DNA of 64,000 bases, taken from assembly GCF_000757485.1 (NCBI RefSeq), contig NZ_JPYO01000045.1, positions 103,999-167,998 of the forward strand. The letters run 5' to 3'. Source of the DNA: Achromobacter sp. RTa (lineage in GTDB: Bacteria; Pseudomonadota; Gammaproteobacteria; Burkholderiales; Burkholderiaceae_B). The stretch's first letter is position 1, and the number at the start of each line of letters is the position of its first letter. The position numbers were made by a program, and so were the translations under genes. This document shows, one piece after another, positions 1 to 8,368 of the stretch. The notes under the pieces were generated by a model. The model saw nothing but the letters and a program-made list of their open reading frames with translations, was not told the DNA's origin and did not search any database.

Positions 1-1
1 C

Positions 2-745
2 CTGCAGGCCAACCTGCTGGCCGGCAACCGCGCGCCGGGCGAGGACTGGCTGCTGCTGGACGTGATCCCGCTGTCGCTGGGGCTGGAAACCATGGGCGGG
101 CTGGTCGAGCGCATCATCCCGCGCAACAGCACCATTCCGGTGGCGCGCGCCCAGGAATTCACGACGTTCAAGGACGGCCAGACCGCCATGAGCATCCACG
201 TGGTCCAGGGCGAACGCGACCTGGTCGCCGATTCGCGCTCGCTGGCGCGCTTCGAGCTGCGCGGCATTCCGCCCATGGTGGCGGGTGCGGCGCGCATCCG
301 CGTGACGTTCCAGGTAGACGCGGACGGCCTGCTGAGCGTCACGGCGCGCGAACAGAGCAAGGGCGTCGAGGCGATGGTTTCCGTCAAGCCGTCCTACGGC
401 CTGTCAGACGATGAGATCGCGCAGATGCTGGCCGACAGCGTGGCGCAGGCGGATACGGACGCGAAGGCCCGCATGCTGCGCGAGCAGCAGGTGGACGCGC
501 GCCAGTTGGTGGAATCCGTGCAGGCGGCGCTGGCCGTGGACGGCGATCTGCTGGACGCGGACGAGCGCAAGCGCGTGGACGAGTGCCTGCAGGCCGCGAT
601 CGCGGCTCAGGATGCCCCGGATGCGGATACCGTGAAGGATGCGGTGCAAGCCCTGTCGGCCGCGACCGACGACTTCGCCGCGCGGCGGATGGACCGCAGC
701 ATCCGCGCTGCGCTGGCCGGCCGCAAACTTGATGAGATCGCCTGA
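2..745 (+). CDS. hscA: Fe-S assembly chaperone HscA, C-terminal part (5' truncated by window)
   Basis: This is the C-terminal portion of the Hsp70-type chaperone HscA. With the co-chaperone HscB it releases iron-sulfur clusters from the scaffold IscU in the cytoplasm. The reading frame is open from base 2, so the start lies upstream. The visible part begins just before the [14 protein letters not shown] segment that links the ATPase domain to the substrate-binding domain. It continues through the beta-sandwich (about the first 135 visible residues) into the helical lid. The [20 protein letters not shown] signature is closer to HscA than to DnaK. The following genes fdx and iscX complete the usual isc operon order, and fdx starts 9 bp after the stop. 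Identification is firm; only the N-terminus is unseen. Confidence 0.95.
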   Translation: MQANLLAGNRAPGEDWLLLDVIPLSLGLETMGGLVERIIPRNSTIPVARAQEFTTFKDGQTAMSIHVVQGERDLVADSRSLARFELRGIPPMVAGAARIRVTFQVDADGLLSVTAREQSKGVEAMVSVKPSYGLSDDEIAQMLADSVAQADTDAKARMLREQQVDARQLVESVQAALAVDGDLLDADERKRVDECLQAAIAAQDAPDADTVKDAVQALSAATDDFAARRMDRSIRAALAGRKLDEIA

Positions 746-754
746 TAAGACGTT

Positions 755-1096
755 ATGCCGAAACTGACTGTATTGCCGCACCCCGAGTACTGCCCGGAAG
801 GCGCCGTGATCGAAGACGCGCCCAAGGGCGTGTCGATCTGCCGCGTGCTGCTGGATAACCACATCGATATCGAGCATGCCTGCGAGCTGTCCTGCGCATG
901 CACGACCTGTCACGTGGTGGTGAAGCAGGGTTACGCCTCGCTGGAGGACGCTACCGACGACGAAGAGGACCTGCTGGACAAAGCCTGGGGCCTGACCCCG
1001 ACGTCGCGCCTGTCCTGCCAGGCGGTGGTGGCGGATGCCGACCTGACGGTCGAGATTCCCAAGTACACGATCAACCATGCGAAAGAGGGCCATTGA
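755..1096 (+). CDS. fdx: ISC-type [2Fe-2S] ferredoxin
   Basis: A 113-residue adrenodoxin-type ferredoxin, the usual length for the isc-operon protein. It supplies electrons during iron-sulfur cluster assembly on IscU. The cluster ligands are visible as Cys-x5-Cys-x2-Cys (HACELSCACTTCHVVV) and a fourth cysteine in the RLSCQAVV segment near residue 87. The protein is acidic in its central loop (DATDDEEDLLDKAWGL), the docking surface typical of this class. It lies between hscA and iscX in the same direction, with its stop codon overlapping the iscX start by one base. It is therefore translated as part of the isc operon. Confidence 0.97.
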   Translation: MPKLTVLPHPEYCPEGAVIEDAPKGVSICRVLLDNHIDIEHACELSCACTTCHVVVKQGYASLEDATDDEEDLLDKAWGLTPTSRLSCQAVVADADLTVEIPKYTINHAKEGH

Positions 1097-1290
1097 TGAA
1101 GTGGACCGACACCTACGAGATCGCCGCCGCCCTGGTGGACGCCTACCCGGACGTGGATCCCAAGACGCTGCGCTTCATGCAGCTGCGTGAATGGGTGCTG
1201 GCCTTGCCGGGCTTCAGCGACGACCCGGCGCATTGCGGCGAGAAGATCCTGGAGGCCATACAGATGGCCTGGATCGACGAGGCCGACTGA
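1096..1290 (+). CDS. iscX: Fe-S assembly protein IscX
   Basis: A 64-residue acidic protein of the IscX (YfhJ) family, the small last gene of many isc operons. It binds the cysteine desulfurase IscS and iron, and modulates cluster synthesis. The N-terminal MKWTDTYEIAAAL and the FMQLREWVLALPGF and C-terminal MAWIDEAD segments match the family along its whole length. The ATG shares its first base with the last base of the fdx stop codon, which fixes the start; a longer open frame upstream only overlaps fdx. A strong terminator follows directly, so this is the operon's last gene. Confidence 0.95.
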   Translation: MKWTDTYEIAAALVDAYPDVDPKTLRFMQLREWVLALPGFSDDPAHCGEKILEAIQMAWIDEAD

Positions 1291-1296
1291 GGAAAG

Positions 1297-1321
1297 AAGC
1301 TCCCTGCGGGGAGCTTTTTTT
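1297..1321 (+). terminator. Rho-independent terminator of the isc operon
   Basis: An 8-bp perfect stem (AAGCTCCC / GGGAGCTT) with a four-base loop is followed by a run of seven T. It begins 6 bp after the iscX stop codon. It is a textbook intrinsic terminator on the + strand and closes the isc operon. Confidence 0.93.
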
Positions 1322-1346
1322 GTGTTGCGGGGTATGGACCGGGGCA

Positions 1347-1359
1347 GGTGTCTGACACC
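1347..1359. repeat. Short perfect palindrome GGTGTC-T-GACACC
   Basis: Six-base arms around a single T form a perfect palindrome in the 219-bp gap between iscX and the methylglyoxal-synthase-like gene. The flanks are GC-rich. From memory, similar GGTGTC/GACACC palindromes recur between genes in Bordetella and relatives, so this may be one copy of a dispersed repeat. No function is shown by the sequence. Confidence 0.45.
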
Positions 1360-1509
1360 CGTCGCGGTTCCCGGGCCGCCAGCCACGTCGGAGGCCAGGG
1401 GGCGCGGGTCAACGATTGCGGTCCGGCGCCTCCGCCGCGGGCGCAACGTTGGCGTACTTCTTTCCCGGTATCATGAAGGATCCCGTTGTTCTCCTTCCTG
1501 AGTCTACAG

Positions 1510-2394
1510 ATGCCCGCTGCTCAATTGCGTTTTGGCCTGGCCGCCAACCGGCTGCACCACGAAACTCCCGATGCCGCCTTGTTCAGCTGGCTGCGCGCGT
1601 GCTCGTCCACGATACGCGAGCTGGGGGTGCAGCTGCATACGGTGGGCCGCACGCACGACGCGATCGTGCGAGAGGGCATGCTGCAAGGCTATGGCGGGCT
1701 GATCCGCTATCCCTACGGCCGCGAGGGCGGCCTGATGAAGCTGGTGGCGCGGGTTACCGAAGGCCGCGACGGGCAGGCGCCGTTCGATGGCGCGATCTAC
1801 CTGATCGATCCCGTCGATCCTTCCTCGATTTTCCCCGAAGCGCTGGCGCTCAAGCGGCAGTGCATCACGCATGGCCGGCCCTTTATCTCGACGCTGGCGG
1901 GCGCCATCGAATGGATGGAAGTGGAACGCGTGCACGCGGGCCTGGCGCCCGATGCTTCGGCCTCGCGCCTGTTCGATTTCACGGGCCAGACACTGGCGCT
2001 GATCGCGCACGATGCCTTGAAGGAAGAGATGGTTGCGTTTGCCAGCGAGCATTTCGATGTCCTGTCGCGCTTTGCGCGCCGGGTGGCGACCGGCACGACC
2101 GGCGGCCGGCTGAATGAACTGGCCTGGTCGCGTGGGTGGCCCAAGGACACGCCCTGGGTGCACCGCTACCTGAGCGGTCCGCTGGGCGGCGACGCGCAGA
2201 TTGCGGAGCTGGTGCTGGAGCACCAGTGCCAGCGCGTGATCTTCTTCGAAGATCCGCACGTGGCTCGCCAGCATGAAGCCGACATCCAGCTGTTGGAGCG
2301 CGCGGTGCGCGTGGTGACGGAATCGGCCACTTGCGCCACCTCGCCCACGGTGGCGCGGCGCTGGGCCCAGGCGGTGGAGAAGCGCGTCATCTGA
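1510..2394 (+). CDS. Tandem methylglyoxal-synthase-like protein
   Basis: A 294-residue protein made of two methylglyoxal synthase (MGS)-like domains. MGS converts dihydroxyacetone phosphate to methylglyoxal; the usual enzyme has about 150 residues and one domain. The C-terminal half (about 160-290) keeps the family catalytic set: His167 in LIAHD, the ATGTTG phosphate loop, Asp228 in SGPLGGD, Asp248 in FFEDP, His255 and Asp258. The N-terminal half (about 5-135) has the same fold pattern, but the GGD aspartate is replaced (GREGGLMKL) and it looks catalytically dead. ATG at 1510 was preferred to an upstream TTG at 1486. The gene overlaps the convergent LysR gene by 8 bp at the 3' ends. Whether it makes methylglyoxal is unproven. 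Confidence 0.85.
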   Translation: MPAAQLRFGLAANRLHHETPDAALFSWLRACSSTIRELGVQLHTVGRTHDAIVREGMLQGYGGLIRYPYGREGGLMKLVARVTEGRDGQAPFDGAIYLIDPVDPSSIFPEALALKRQCITHGRPFISTLAGAIEWMEVERVHAGLAPDASASRLFDFTGQTLALIAHDALKEEMVAFASEHFDVLSRFARRVATGTTGGRLNELAWSRGWPKDTPWVHRYLSGPLGGDAQIAELVLEHQCQRVIFFEDPHVARQHEADIQLLERAVRVVTESATCATSPTVARRWAQAVEKRVI

Positions 2395-3346
2395 CCCGGG
2401 GCCGGGCAGGCGCCGCGGCGGGCCGGCAATCGGCAATGATGCGGCCGACGCGGTCAGCGACGGCCGCTGCAGCCATCGACAGCGGCAGCACGTCCGAACG
2501 GCATAGAAACACCGGCCGCGTCATGTGAAGCCCGGCGATCCTGCGCAGGGCGACATCGCCGCGCTCGGCTTCCTGGCGCGCCGCCTCGTACGACAGAATG
2601 GTGTGCGCCACGCCGGCCTTGGCCAGCTCGATCAGTTGCGGAATGGCGTTGGCCTCGGCGATGACGCGGAACTCCACGCGTTCGCGCTGCTGATACTGGT
2701 CCAGCAGCCGGCGCAGGCTGTGGGGATTGCCGGGCAGCACCAGCGGCAACGCCGCCAGCGCGTCCAGGCTCATGGCCGGCAGGGCGCGCAGTTCCGCGGA
2801 TCGCGGCCGTTTGCCCCGCATCGAGGAGGGTGGCGAAACCACGACGAGCTCTTCGTCTATCAGGTGCTGGAAGCGCAGGTCGGCCGAGGCGTCGTCGCTG
2901 AACGTCAGGCCGAGGTCGGCATGTCCGGAACTGACGAAGCCCGGGATGTAGCCGGTGCTGGATTCGATGATCTTGAGATAGACGCCCGGCCAGTGCTCCA
3001 GGCTGAAGCGCAGCAGCGGCACGGTCAGCAGTTTCGCCATCGACATCGACATCGCCAATGAGACAGCACCGCGCGGGGCGTTCGCATCCTCGCGCACGTC
3101 CGCGCGCGCGGCATCGATGCGGCCCAGGATTTCACGCGCGTGCGCCAGCATGCGCGCGCCGGCGGCGGTGGGCGTGACGCCCCGGGAGCTGCGATGCAGC
3201 AGAACGACGCCCAGGTCCTCTTCCAGATTGCGGATCAGCAGGCTCAGAGCGGGTTGCGCCACGTGCAGCGTTTCGGCGGCGCGGCTGATCGATCCGGTGG
3301 AGACCACCGCGACGAAGCACTGCATGGCGCGTATGGACATCGACAT
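2387..3346 (-). CDS. LysR-family transcriptional regulator
   Basis: A 319-residue LysR-type regulator. The winged helix-turn-helix is at about residues 1-65 (SISRAAETLHVAQPALSLLI), followed by the linker helix and a periplasmic-binding-like effector domain at about 90-300. The C-terminal tail is rich in Ala, Pro and Arg. It is divergent from the Bug receptor, CoA-transferase and crotonase operon that starts at 3472, with 125 bp between. That is the standard LysR arrangement, so it most likely controls that operon in response to the organic acid bound by the receptor or its CoA ester. It resembles the nac/cbl-type LysR proteins common beside Bug genes. Confidence 0.93.
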   Translation of the reverse strand: MSMSIRAMQCFVAVVSTGSISRAAETLHVAQPALSLLIRNLEEDLGVVLLHRSSRGVTPTAAGARMLAHAREILGRIDAARADVREDANAPRGAVSLAMSMSMAKLLTVPLLRFSLEHWPGVYLKIIESSTGYIPGFVSSGHADLGLTFSDDASADLRFQHLIDEELVVVSPPSSMRGKRPRSAELRALPAMSLDALAALPLVLPGNPHSLRRLLDQYQQRERVEFRVIAEANAIPQLIELAKAGVAHTILSYEAARQEAERGDVALRRIAGLHMTRPVFLCRSDVLPLSMAAAAVADRVGRIIADCRPAAAPARPRVR

Positions 3347-3392
3347 GGCTGGGTTCCGGTTGCCAGGGTTATCACAATTTTATTATGGCCTG

Positions 3393-3418
3393 CATATTCA
3401 AACGGTATTTCTAATATG
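3393..3418. promoter_or_regulatory. Candidate LysR operator with CATATT...AATATG dyad
   Basis: In the AT-rich divergent gap between the LysR gene and the Bug operon, CATATT and AATATG form perfect six-base arms separated by 14 bp. The size and position suit a LysR recognition dyad upstream of the + strand operon. An AT-rich CATAAT-like box at about 3432 could be the -10 of that operon. This is inferred from sequence symmetry only. Confidence 0.45.
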
Positions 3419-3471
3419 ACAGGCGGTTTCGCATAATTCAGCGCAAGCCTATAAATGACTATGGAGACATC

Positions 3472-4443
3472 ATGGCGCTGAAGAAGATCCTGGCCGCCTG
3501 CCTTGCCGCGGCGAGCCTGTCCGCCCCGGCGTACGCCGACAACTGGCCGTCCAAGCCCATCACGCTGCTGGTGCCGTTCTCGGCCGGTGGCCCGACCGAT
3601 TTCATCGCGCGCCTGGTGGCCGATCCGCTGGCGCGCGAGCTAGGGCAGCAGGTCATCGTGCAGAACAAGCCGGGAGCCAGCGGCAACGTGGGCTACCAGA
3701 GCGTGCTGAACGGGCCCGCGGACGGCTATACGCTGATGCACAATACGGTGGGCATGCAGGCCGTCAATCCCTTGATGTATCCGAGCGCGAAGATGCATCC
3801 GTTGAAGGACTTCGTGCCGGTCGGCACCACGGGCGCCATGCCCAACCTGCTGGTGGTCAATCCCGAGCGCACGCCGGTGGCCACCTTGGGCGAACTGGTG
3901 GAGCGCGGCCGCGGCACGGCGAACGGGCTGAGCTATGCGACGTTCGGGCCTGGCAGCTCGCCTCATGTCTACGGCGCCCTGCTGCAGAAGCTGGCCAAGT
4001 TCCAGGCGGTGGGCGTGGCCTACAAGGGCAGCGCCAATGCCGTGACGGACGTGATCGGCGGCCAGATCGACTTCCTGTTCGACAGTATGTCCACCAGCAT
4101 CGGCCAGGTCCAGGCCGGCAGGCTGAAGGCGTTGGCGATCACCGCGGGCGAGCGCTCGCCGCTGCTGCCCGAGGTGCCCACGCTGAAAGAGGCCGGCTAT
4201 CCCGGCCTGGACCTGAAATTCTGGTTCTCCCTGCAAGTGCCGGCCGGCACGCCGCCTGAGGTGGTGCAGAAGCTGCGCACGGCGATCGCGAAGGTCGTGG
4301 CGAGCGACGCGTACCGCAAGGCGATGCAGGAGCGTGGCGCCGAAGCGCTGCAGGTGGCGCCCGCCGAGCTGGATGCGTTCTTCAAGCGCGAGACCGCCCA
4401 ATGGACCGAGGCCGCGAACGCGATCGGCCTGAAGGCCGAGTGA
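3472..4443 (+). CDS. Bug-family (TctC-type) periplasmic solute receptor
   Basis: A 323-residue extracytoplasmic receptor of the Bug family, the class that feeds tripartite tricarboxylate transporters. The signal peptide spans residues 1-22 with cleavage near AYA-DN. The mature start has the family hallmarks: WPSKPITLLVPFSAGGPTD, the VIVQNKPGASG loop near residue 68, and DGYTLMHN. The ATG at 3472 follows a GGAGA ribosome site. It is the first gene of an operon with a CoA-transferase (4-bp gap) and a crotonase. It probably captures the carboxylic acid that those enzymes activate and degrade; the ligand is unknown. No TctA or TctB genes are nearby. Confidence 0.93.
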   Translation: MALKKILAACLAAASLSAPAYADNWPSKPITLLVPFSAGGPTDFIARLVADPLARELGQQVIVQNKPGASGNVGYQSVLNGPADGYTLMHNTVGMQAVNPLMYPSAKMHPLKDFVPVGTTGAMPNLLVVNPERTPVATLGELVERGRGTANGLSYATFGPGSSPHVYGALLQKLAKFQAVGVAYKGSANAVTDVIGGQIDFLFDSMSTSIGQVQAGRLKALAITAGERSPLLPEVPTLKEAGYPGLDLKFWFSLQVPAGTPPEVVQKLRTAIAKVVASDAYRKAMQERGAEALQVAPAELDAFFKRETAQWTEAANAIGLKAE

Positions 4444-4447
4444 CGAC

Positions 4448-5677
4448 ATGGCCGATACCAAGCGCATGGCGCCGCTCAAGAACGTCACGGTGCTGGACCT
4501 GAGCAAGGTGCTGGCCGGGCCGCTTTGCGGACAGTACCTGGGCGAGCTTGGAGCCAGGGTGATCAAGGTCGAGCCTGTGGGCACGGGCGACGATACGCGC
4601 GCCTGGCTGCCCCAGGACGAGGGCCAGTCCGCGACGTTCCTGGCGGTGAACCACAACAAGCGCAGCCTGGCCGTGGACCTGAAGTCGGCCGAAGGGCGGA
4701 CGGTGGTGCACAAGCTGGCGGCGCAGGCCGACGTGGTGCTCCAGGGTTTCGGCGGACGCACCGCCGCCCGCCTGGGCGTGGACTACGAAACGCTCAGCGG
4801 CATCAATCCCAAGCTTATTTATTGCGAGATCTCCGGCTACGGCAGGGAAGGGCCGATGGGCGAGGAGCCAGGCTACGACGTGATGCTGCAGGCCTTCAGC
4901 GGCATGATCAGCACCATGGGCGAACCGGGCGGCAACTTCGCGCGCGCCAGTTTCTCTCCGGTCGACCTGGGCACGGGTTCCTTTGCATTGAGCGGCATCC
5001 TGGCCGCGCTGCTGGAGCGCAACCAGACCGGCCAGGGCCAGTACCTGGACGTTTCCCTCCTGGATACCTCATTGGGCCTGATGTCGTACATGGCGCAGAA
5101 CTACTGGCGCACTGGCCAGATCCCGCGTCGCATGGGAACCGGGCATCCGGCGATGTGCCCTTACCAGGCGTTCCGCGCCGCCGATGGCGACATCATGCTC
5201 GGCGTGGGCAACGATGCCCAATGGCAACGCTTCTGCGCGGTGGCGGGCTTGCAGGACCACATGGAAGCTCCCGAGTTCGCGAGGAATGCCGACCGGGTGC
5301 GCAACTTCGATGCGACGGTGGCCCTGGTGCAGTCGCGCATGGAAACTCGCACCGTGGCGGAGTGGTTGGGGGCGTTGAAGCCGGCGGGCATCGCTTGCTC
5401 GGCGATCCATACCCTGGACCAGGCCCTGGACCATCCCCAGGTCGCCGCGCGCGAACTGATAGTGAAAAGCCGGCATCCGGTGCTGGGAGAGGTGCGCAAC
5501 GTGGGGCTGCCGGTGCGTTTCGGGCGCCAGCCTCGCGAAGCCGCGTTGCCGGCGCCGTTGCTGGGCGAGCATAGCCGCGAAATCCTGGCCGAACTCGGCT
5601 ACGCCGATGCGGAGATCGCCGCGATGCTTGCCGCGGGCAGCGTGCAAGCCCATACCTCTACGGGAGAAGCCGCATGA
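4448..5677 (+). CDS. CaiB/BaiF (class III) CoA-transferase
   Basis: A 409-residue class III CoA-transferase, close to the family length of about 400. It moves CoA from a donor thioester such as succinyl-CoA to a free carboxylic acid in the cytoplasm. The N-terminal segment VLDLSKVLAGPLCGQYLGEL, the NHNKRSLAVDLK motif and the LLGEHSREILAELGY tail are typical. Alignment with formyl-CoA transferase puts the catalytic aspartate at Asp173 (PVDLGTGS). It is the second gene of the Bug operon and overlaps the next gene by 4 bp (ATGA), implying coupled translation. The substrate is presumably the acid bound by the receptor, but cannot be named. Confidence 0.93.
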   Translation: MADTKRMAPLKNVTVLDLSKVLAGPLCGQYLGELGARVIKVEPVGTGDDTRAWLPQDEGQSATFLAVNHNKRSLAVDLKSAEGRTVVHKLAAQADVVLQGFGGRTAARLGVDYETLSGINPKLIYCEISGYGREGPMGEEPGYDVMLQAFSGMISTMGEPGGNFARASFSPVDLGTGSFALSGILAALLERNQTGQGQYLDVSLLDTSLGLMSYMAQNYWRTGQIPRRMGTGHPAMCPYQAFRAADGDIMLGVGNDAQWQRFCAVAGLQDHMEAPEFARNADRVRNFDATVALVQSRMETRTVAEWLGALKPAGIACSAIHTLDQALDHPQVAARELIVKSRHPVLGEVRNVGLPVRFGRQPREAALPAPLLGEHSREILAELGYADAEIAAMLAAGSVQAHTSTGEAA

Positions 5678-6459
5678 AATTCCTGCGTTACACGGTCCGC
5701 GAGCAAGTCGCGGAAATCCATCTCGGCCACGCGCCGGTCAACGCGCTCGACGTGGAGATGCTGGACGAACTGATCGCCGCGCTGGCGCAGGCCGATGCCG
5801 ATCCGGCCGTGCGCGCCATCGTGCTTGCCAGCGATCTGCCGGGGCGGTTCTGCGCGGGGCTGGACATGAAGAAGCTGCTGGACAGCACGCCTGCCCGCAT
5901 CCATCGCCTGTTGTCGACGCTGTACATCAAGCTGTACGACGCGCAGTTCAACCTGGGCAAGCCCTCGATCGCCGTGGTGTCCGGCGCCGTGCGCGGCGGC
6001 GGCATGACGGTGGCCGTTTCCTGCGACATGATCGTCGCGGCGGAGACCGCCACCTTCGGCTATCCGGAGATCGACGTGGGCGTGTTGCCTGCCATCCACT
6101 ACGTGCATCTGCCGGGCGTCGTGGGCAGGCACAGGGCGTTCGATCTGCTGTTCACCGGCAGGACCTTCGATGCCGCCGAGGCGCAGGGGCTGGGCCTGGT
6201 GGCGCGCGTGGCGCCGGAAGCGGAACTGCTGGAGCAGGCGCGGGAGCTGGCGCGGTCCCTGGCCGCCAAGCCGCCGCAGGTGCTGGCGATGGGGCGGCGC
6301 GCCTTCGTCTTCAGCAACGACAATGACTACCGCCGCCGCGTGGCCACGGCGGTGGAGGTGTTTTGCAACGCGGCCGCCACGCCCGAGGCTCGCGAAGGCA
6401 TGCGCGCCTTCGTGGAAAAGCGCAAGCCGGACTGGCCGGCCGTGGCGGGCCAGCCCTAA
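5674..6459 (+). CDS. Enoyl-CoA hydratase/isomerase (crotonase) family protein
   Basis: A 261-residue crotonase-fold protein that should act on the CoA ester made by the preceding CoA-transferase. The oxyanion-hole segments are seen in [13 protein letters not shown] and [15 protein letters not shown]. The second catalytic glutamate of hydratases is present (FGYPEIDVG). The first, normally in GGxxE, is replaced by methionine (RGGGM), so a plain hydratase reaction should not be assumed; isomerase, dehalogenase or dehydratase activity is possible. Its start overlaps the CoA-transferase stop, and its 3' end overlaps the convergent crotonase gene by 4 bp. It is the last gene of the small Bug operon. 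Confidence 0.9.
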   Translation: MKFLRYTVREQVAEIHLGHAPVNALDVEMLDELIAALAQADADPAVRAIVLASDLPGRFCAGLDMKKLLDSTPARIHRLLSTLYIKLYDAQFNLGKPSIAVVSGAVRGGGMTVAVSCDMIVAAETATFGYPEIDVGVLPAIHYVHLPGVVGRHRAFDLLFTGRTFDAAEAQGLGLVARVAPEAELLEQARELARSLAAKPPQVLAMGRRAFVFSNDNDYRRRVATAVEVFCNAAATPEAREGMRAFVEKRKPDWPAVAGQP

Positions 6460-7259
6460 TTGCCCATGAACCGCGGCGGCCGTTTTTCGCGAAAGGCCTG
6501 GACGCCTTCCGCGAAGTCGGCGCGCGCGGCGGAGTCCAGGAAGCGGGCGGTTTCGTCCGCCAGCTGGGTTTCCAGCGCGGCGCTTGCGGCCGAGCGCAGC
6601 AGGGCCTTCGCGCCCGCGATGCCGTGGGGCGCATTGAGGGCGATGCCCTCTGCATAGGCGCGCGCGGCGTCGGCGAGCCCGGTGGCGGGCGCTGCCCGCG
6701 TGACGATGCCCCAGGCATGCGCGTCGGCGGCGGTGAAGGCGTCGGGGCGCAGCAGCAGGTCCAGCGCCCGCCGGGCGCCGAGCACGCGCGTCAGCCCGTG
6801 CGTCATGCCTGCATCGGGCGTGGCGCCCAGCTTCAGGTAGGCCGTCATGAAGCGGGCGTCGTCGGCGGCGATGGCCAGGTCGCAGGCGAGCACCAGCGAC
6901 AGCCCGGCGCCCGCCGCGATGCCATGCACCTGCGCCAGCCAGACCTTGTCCATGCGCGCGATGCGGGCGACGAAATCGTTGAGCGGGGTGAACAGTTCGA
7001 GCAGCGTACCGCGCACCTGGCCGGCATCGCCTTCGAACATGGCGATGTCGCCGCCTGCGCAGAAGGCCTTGCCCGCGGCGCGCAGCAGCACCACCCGGAT
7101 ATCGTTCCGGGCCTCCAGCCATTGGGCGGCCCGTTGCAGGTCTTGCGCCATCGCCACGTCGATGGCGTTGAGCGCGTCGGCGCGGTTCAGCGTCACGGTC
7201 GCGATGGCGCCGTCGGTTTCCAGAAGCAGCGTCTGGAAGCTTGGAATTCCAGGGGGCAT
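6456..7259 (-). CDS. Crotonase-family protein, PaaG-like
   Basis: A 267-residue enoyl-CoA hydratase/isomerase family protein. The oxyanion-hole segments are [16 protein letters not shown] and [16 protein letters not shown]. Neither catalytic glutamate of classical hydratases is at its place. The segment [16 protein letters not shown] instead resembles PaaG-type isomerases, where an aspartate does the chemistry. It is transcribed away from the Liv-type importer, ligase and thiolase operon, across a 284-bp gap that carries a TetR-type palindrome. It therefore probably belongs to that regulon and works on the CoA esters formed by the ligase. The name isomerase is an inference. Confidence 0.9.
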   Translation of the reverse strand: MPPGIPSFQTLLLETDGAIATVTLNRADALNAIDVAMAQDLQRAAQWLEARNDIRVVLLRAAGKAFCAGGDIAMFEGDAGQVRGTLLELFTPLNDFVARIARMDKVWLAQVHGIAAGAGLSLVLACDLAIAADDARFMTAYLKLGATPDAGMTHGLTRVLGARRALDLLLRPDAFTAADAHAWGIVTRAAPATGLADAARAYAEGIALNAPHGIAGAKALLRSAASAALETQLADETARFLDSAARADFAEGVQAFREKRPPRFMGN

Positions 7260-7322
7260 GGCGTGTCTCCGTTATCGGGTAAATACCAACTGTCGATCCA
7301 AAAATCGCGATGCTATGGTCTG

Positions 7323-7342
7323 AACCGAGCGCTTGCTTGGTT
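7323..7342. promoter_or_regulatory. Candidate TetR-family operator palindrome
   Basis: AACCGAGC and GCTTGGTT are inverted arms (7 of 8 bases match) around a four-base centre, in the 284-bp divergent gap between the PaaG-like gene and the Liv-type operon. The size and AACC(A/G)AGC form suit TetR proteins that sense acyl-CoA compounds, and a TetR gene ends this operon at 15382-16029. The rest of the gap shows no open frame that I can support. Binding is inferred. Confidence 0.55.
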
Positions 7343-7543
7343 TTCTTTCAAGCATGCCTAGCGTAACGCATAGAACGATTTTCCGGCGCTGTACTGGCGT
7401 AGGTAAAGACAGGTTCGTTGCATCTCCTGCCTCGCGGGTTCGCCAGTCTGACGTCCATAAAAAAGCCTCTACGCCGCGCCTCCGGCTTGTTGCCTTGGCG
7501 CGGTCCGGCGGCGAAGAACTTCGCGGCAAAAGCGAGGAGACAG

Positions 7544-8368
7544 ATGGTGGATCAGTCCGATAGCCCTCCCTTGCTGGAGGTGGATGGAGTCACGCTGACG
7601 TTTGGCGGGGTCAAGGCGCTCACGGACGTGGGGTTCCGAGTGGCGCCCGGCTCCATCACCACGGTCATCGGCCCCAACGGCGCCGGCAAGACCTCGCTGT
7701 TCAATACCATTTCCGGCTTCTACAAACCCGCGTCGGGGCAGATCCGTTTCCTGGGGCGGGACATCTCGCGCGTGGCGGCGCCGGAGCGCGCCAGGCTGGG
7801 CCTGGCCCGCAGTTTCCAGAATATCGCGCTGTTCCGCGGCATGACGGTCCTGGACAACATCAAGCTGGGCCGCCATGCCCATTTGCGCAGCAACGTGCTG
7901 GACGCGCTGCTGTACCTGGGACGGGCGCGGCGCGAAGAGATGGCGCTGCGCGCCGACATCGAAGAACGCATCATCGACTTCCTGGAGATCGACCACATCC
8001 GCCATGCGCCGGTGTCGGCGCTGTCGTACGGCCTGCAGAAGCGCGTAGAGCTGGCGCGCGCGCTGGCCATGAATCCCAAGGTGCTGATGCTGGACGAGCC
8101 CGTGGCGGGCATGAACCGCGAAGAGACCGACGATATGGCGCGGTTCATCCTGGACGCGCGCTCCGAATGGGGCGTGACGGTGCTGATGGTCGAGCACGAC
8201 ATGGGCATGGTGATGGACCTGTCGGACCACGTGGTGGTGCTGAACTTCGGACAGGTGATCGCCGACGGCACGCCCGCCGAGGTGCAGACGGATCCGCAGG
8301 TCATCCAGGCCTACCTGGGCGCGGGCGACGTGGGCGATCTGCGCCGCAGGCTGAGGGAGGCGGCCTGA
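7544..8368 (+). CDS. Branched-chain amino-acid-type ABC transporter ATP-binding protein (LivG-like)
   Basis: A 274-residue ATPase of the Liv (HAAT) ABC importer family. Walker A is GPNGAGKT at residues 43-50, the signature is LSYGLQKRVELARAL and Walker B is VLMLDEPVAGM, followed by the switch histidine region MVEHDMGMV. The ATG at 7544 has a GAGGAGA ribosome site; a TTG 126 bp upstream in the same frame was rejected. It heads the operon LivG-, LivH-, LivM-, LivK- and LivF-like, acyl-CoA ligase, thiolase, tetR. The linked enzymes suggest that the cargo is a carboxylic acid (aromatic or branched fatty acid) and not an amino acid; this is inference. Confidence 0.93.
   Translation: MVDQSDSPPLLEVDGVTLTFGGVKALTDVGFRVAPGSITTVIGPNGAGKTSLFNTISGFYKPASGQIRFLGRDISRVAAPERARLGLARSFQNIALFRGMTVLDNIKLGRHAHLRSNVLDALLYLGRARREEMALRADIEERIIDFLEIDHIRHAPVSALSYGLQKRVELARALAMNPKVLMLDEPVAGMNREETDDMARFILDARSEWGVTVLMVEHDMGMVMDLSDHVVVLNFGQVIADGTPAEVQTDPQVIQAYLGAGDVGDLRRRLREAA

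Noticed and set aside
898-1290. A longer start for IscX
   Set aside because: It would overlap almost all of the second half of fdx; the ATG at 1096 gives the exact family length.
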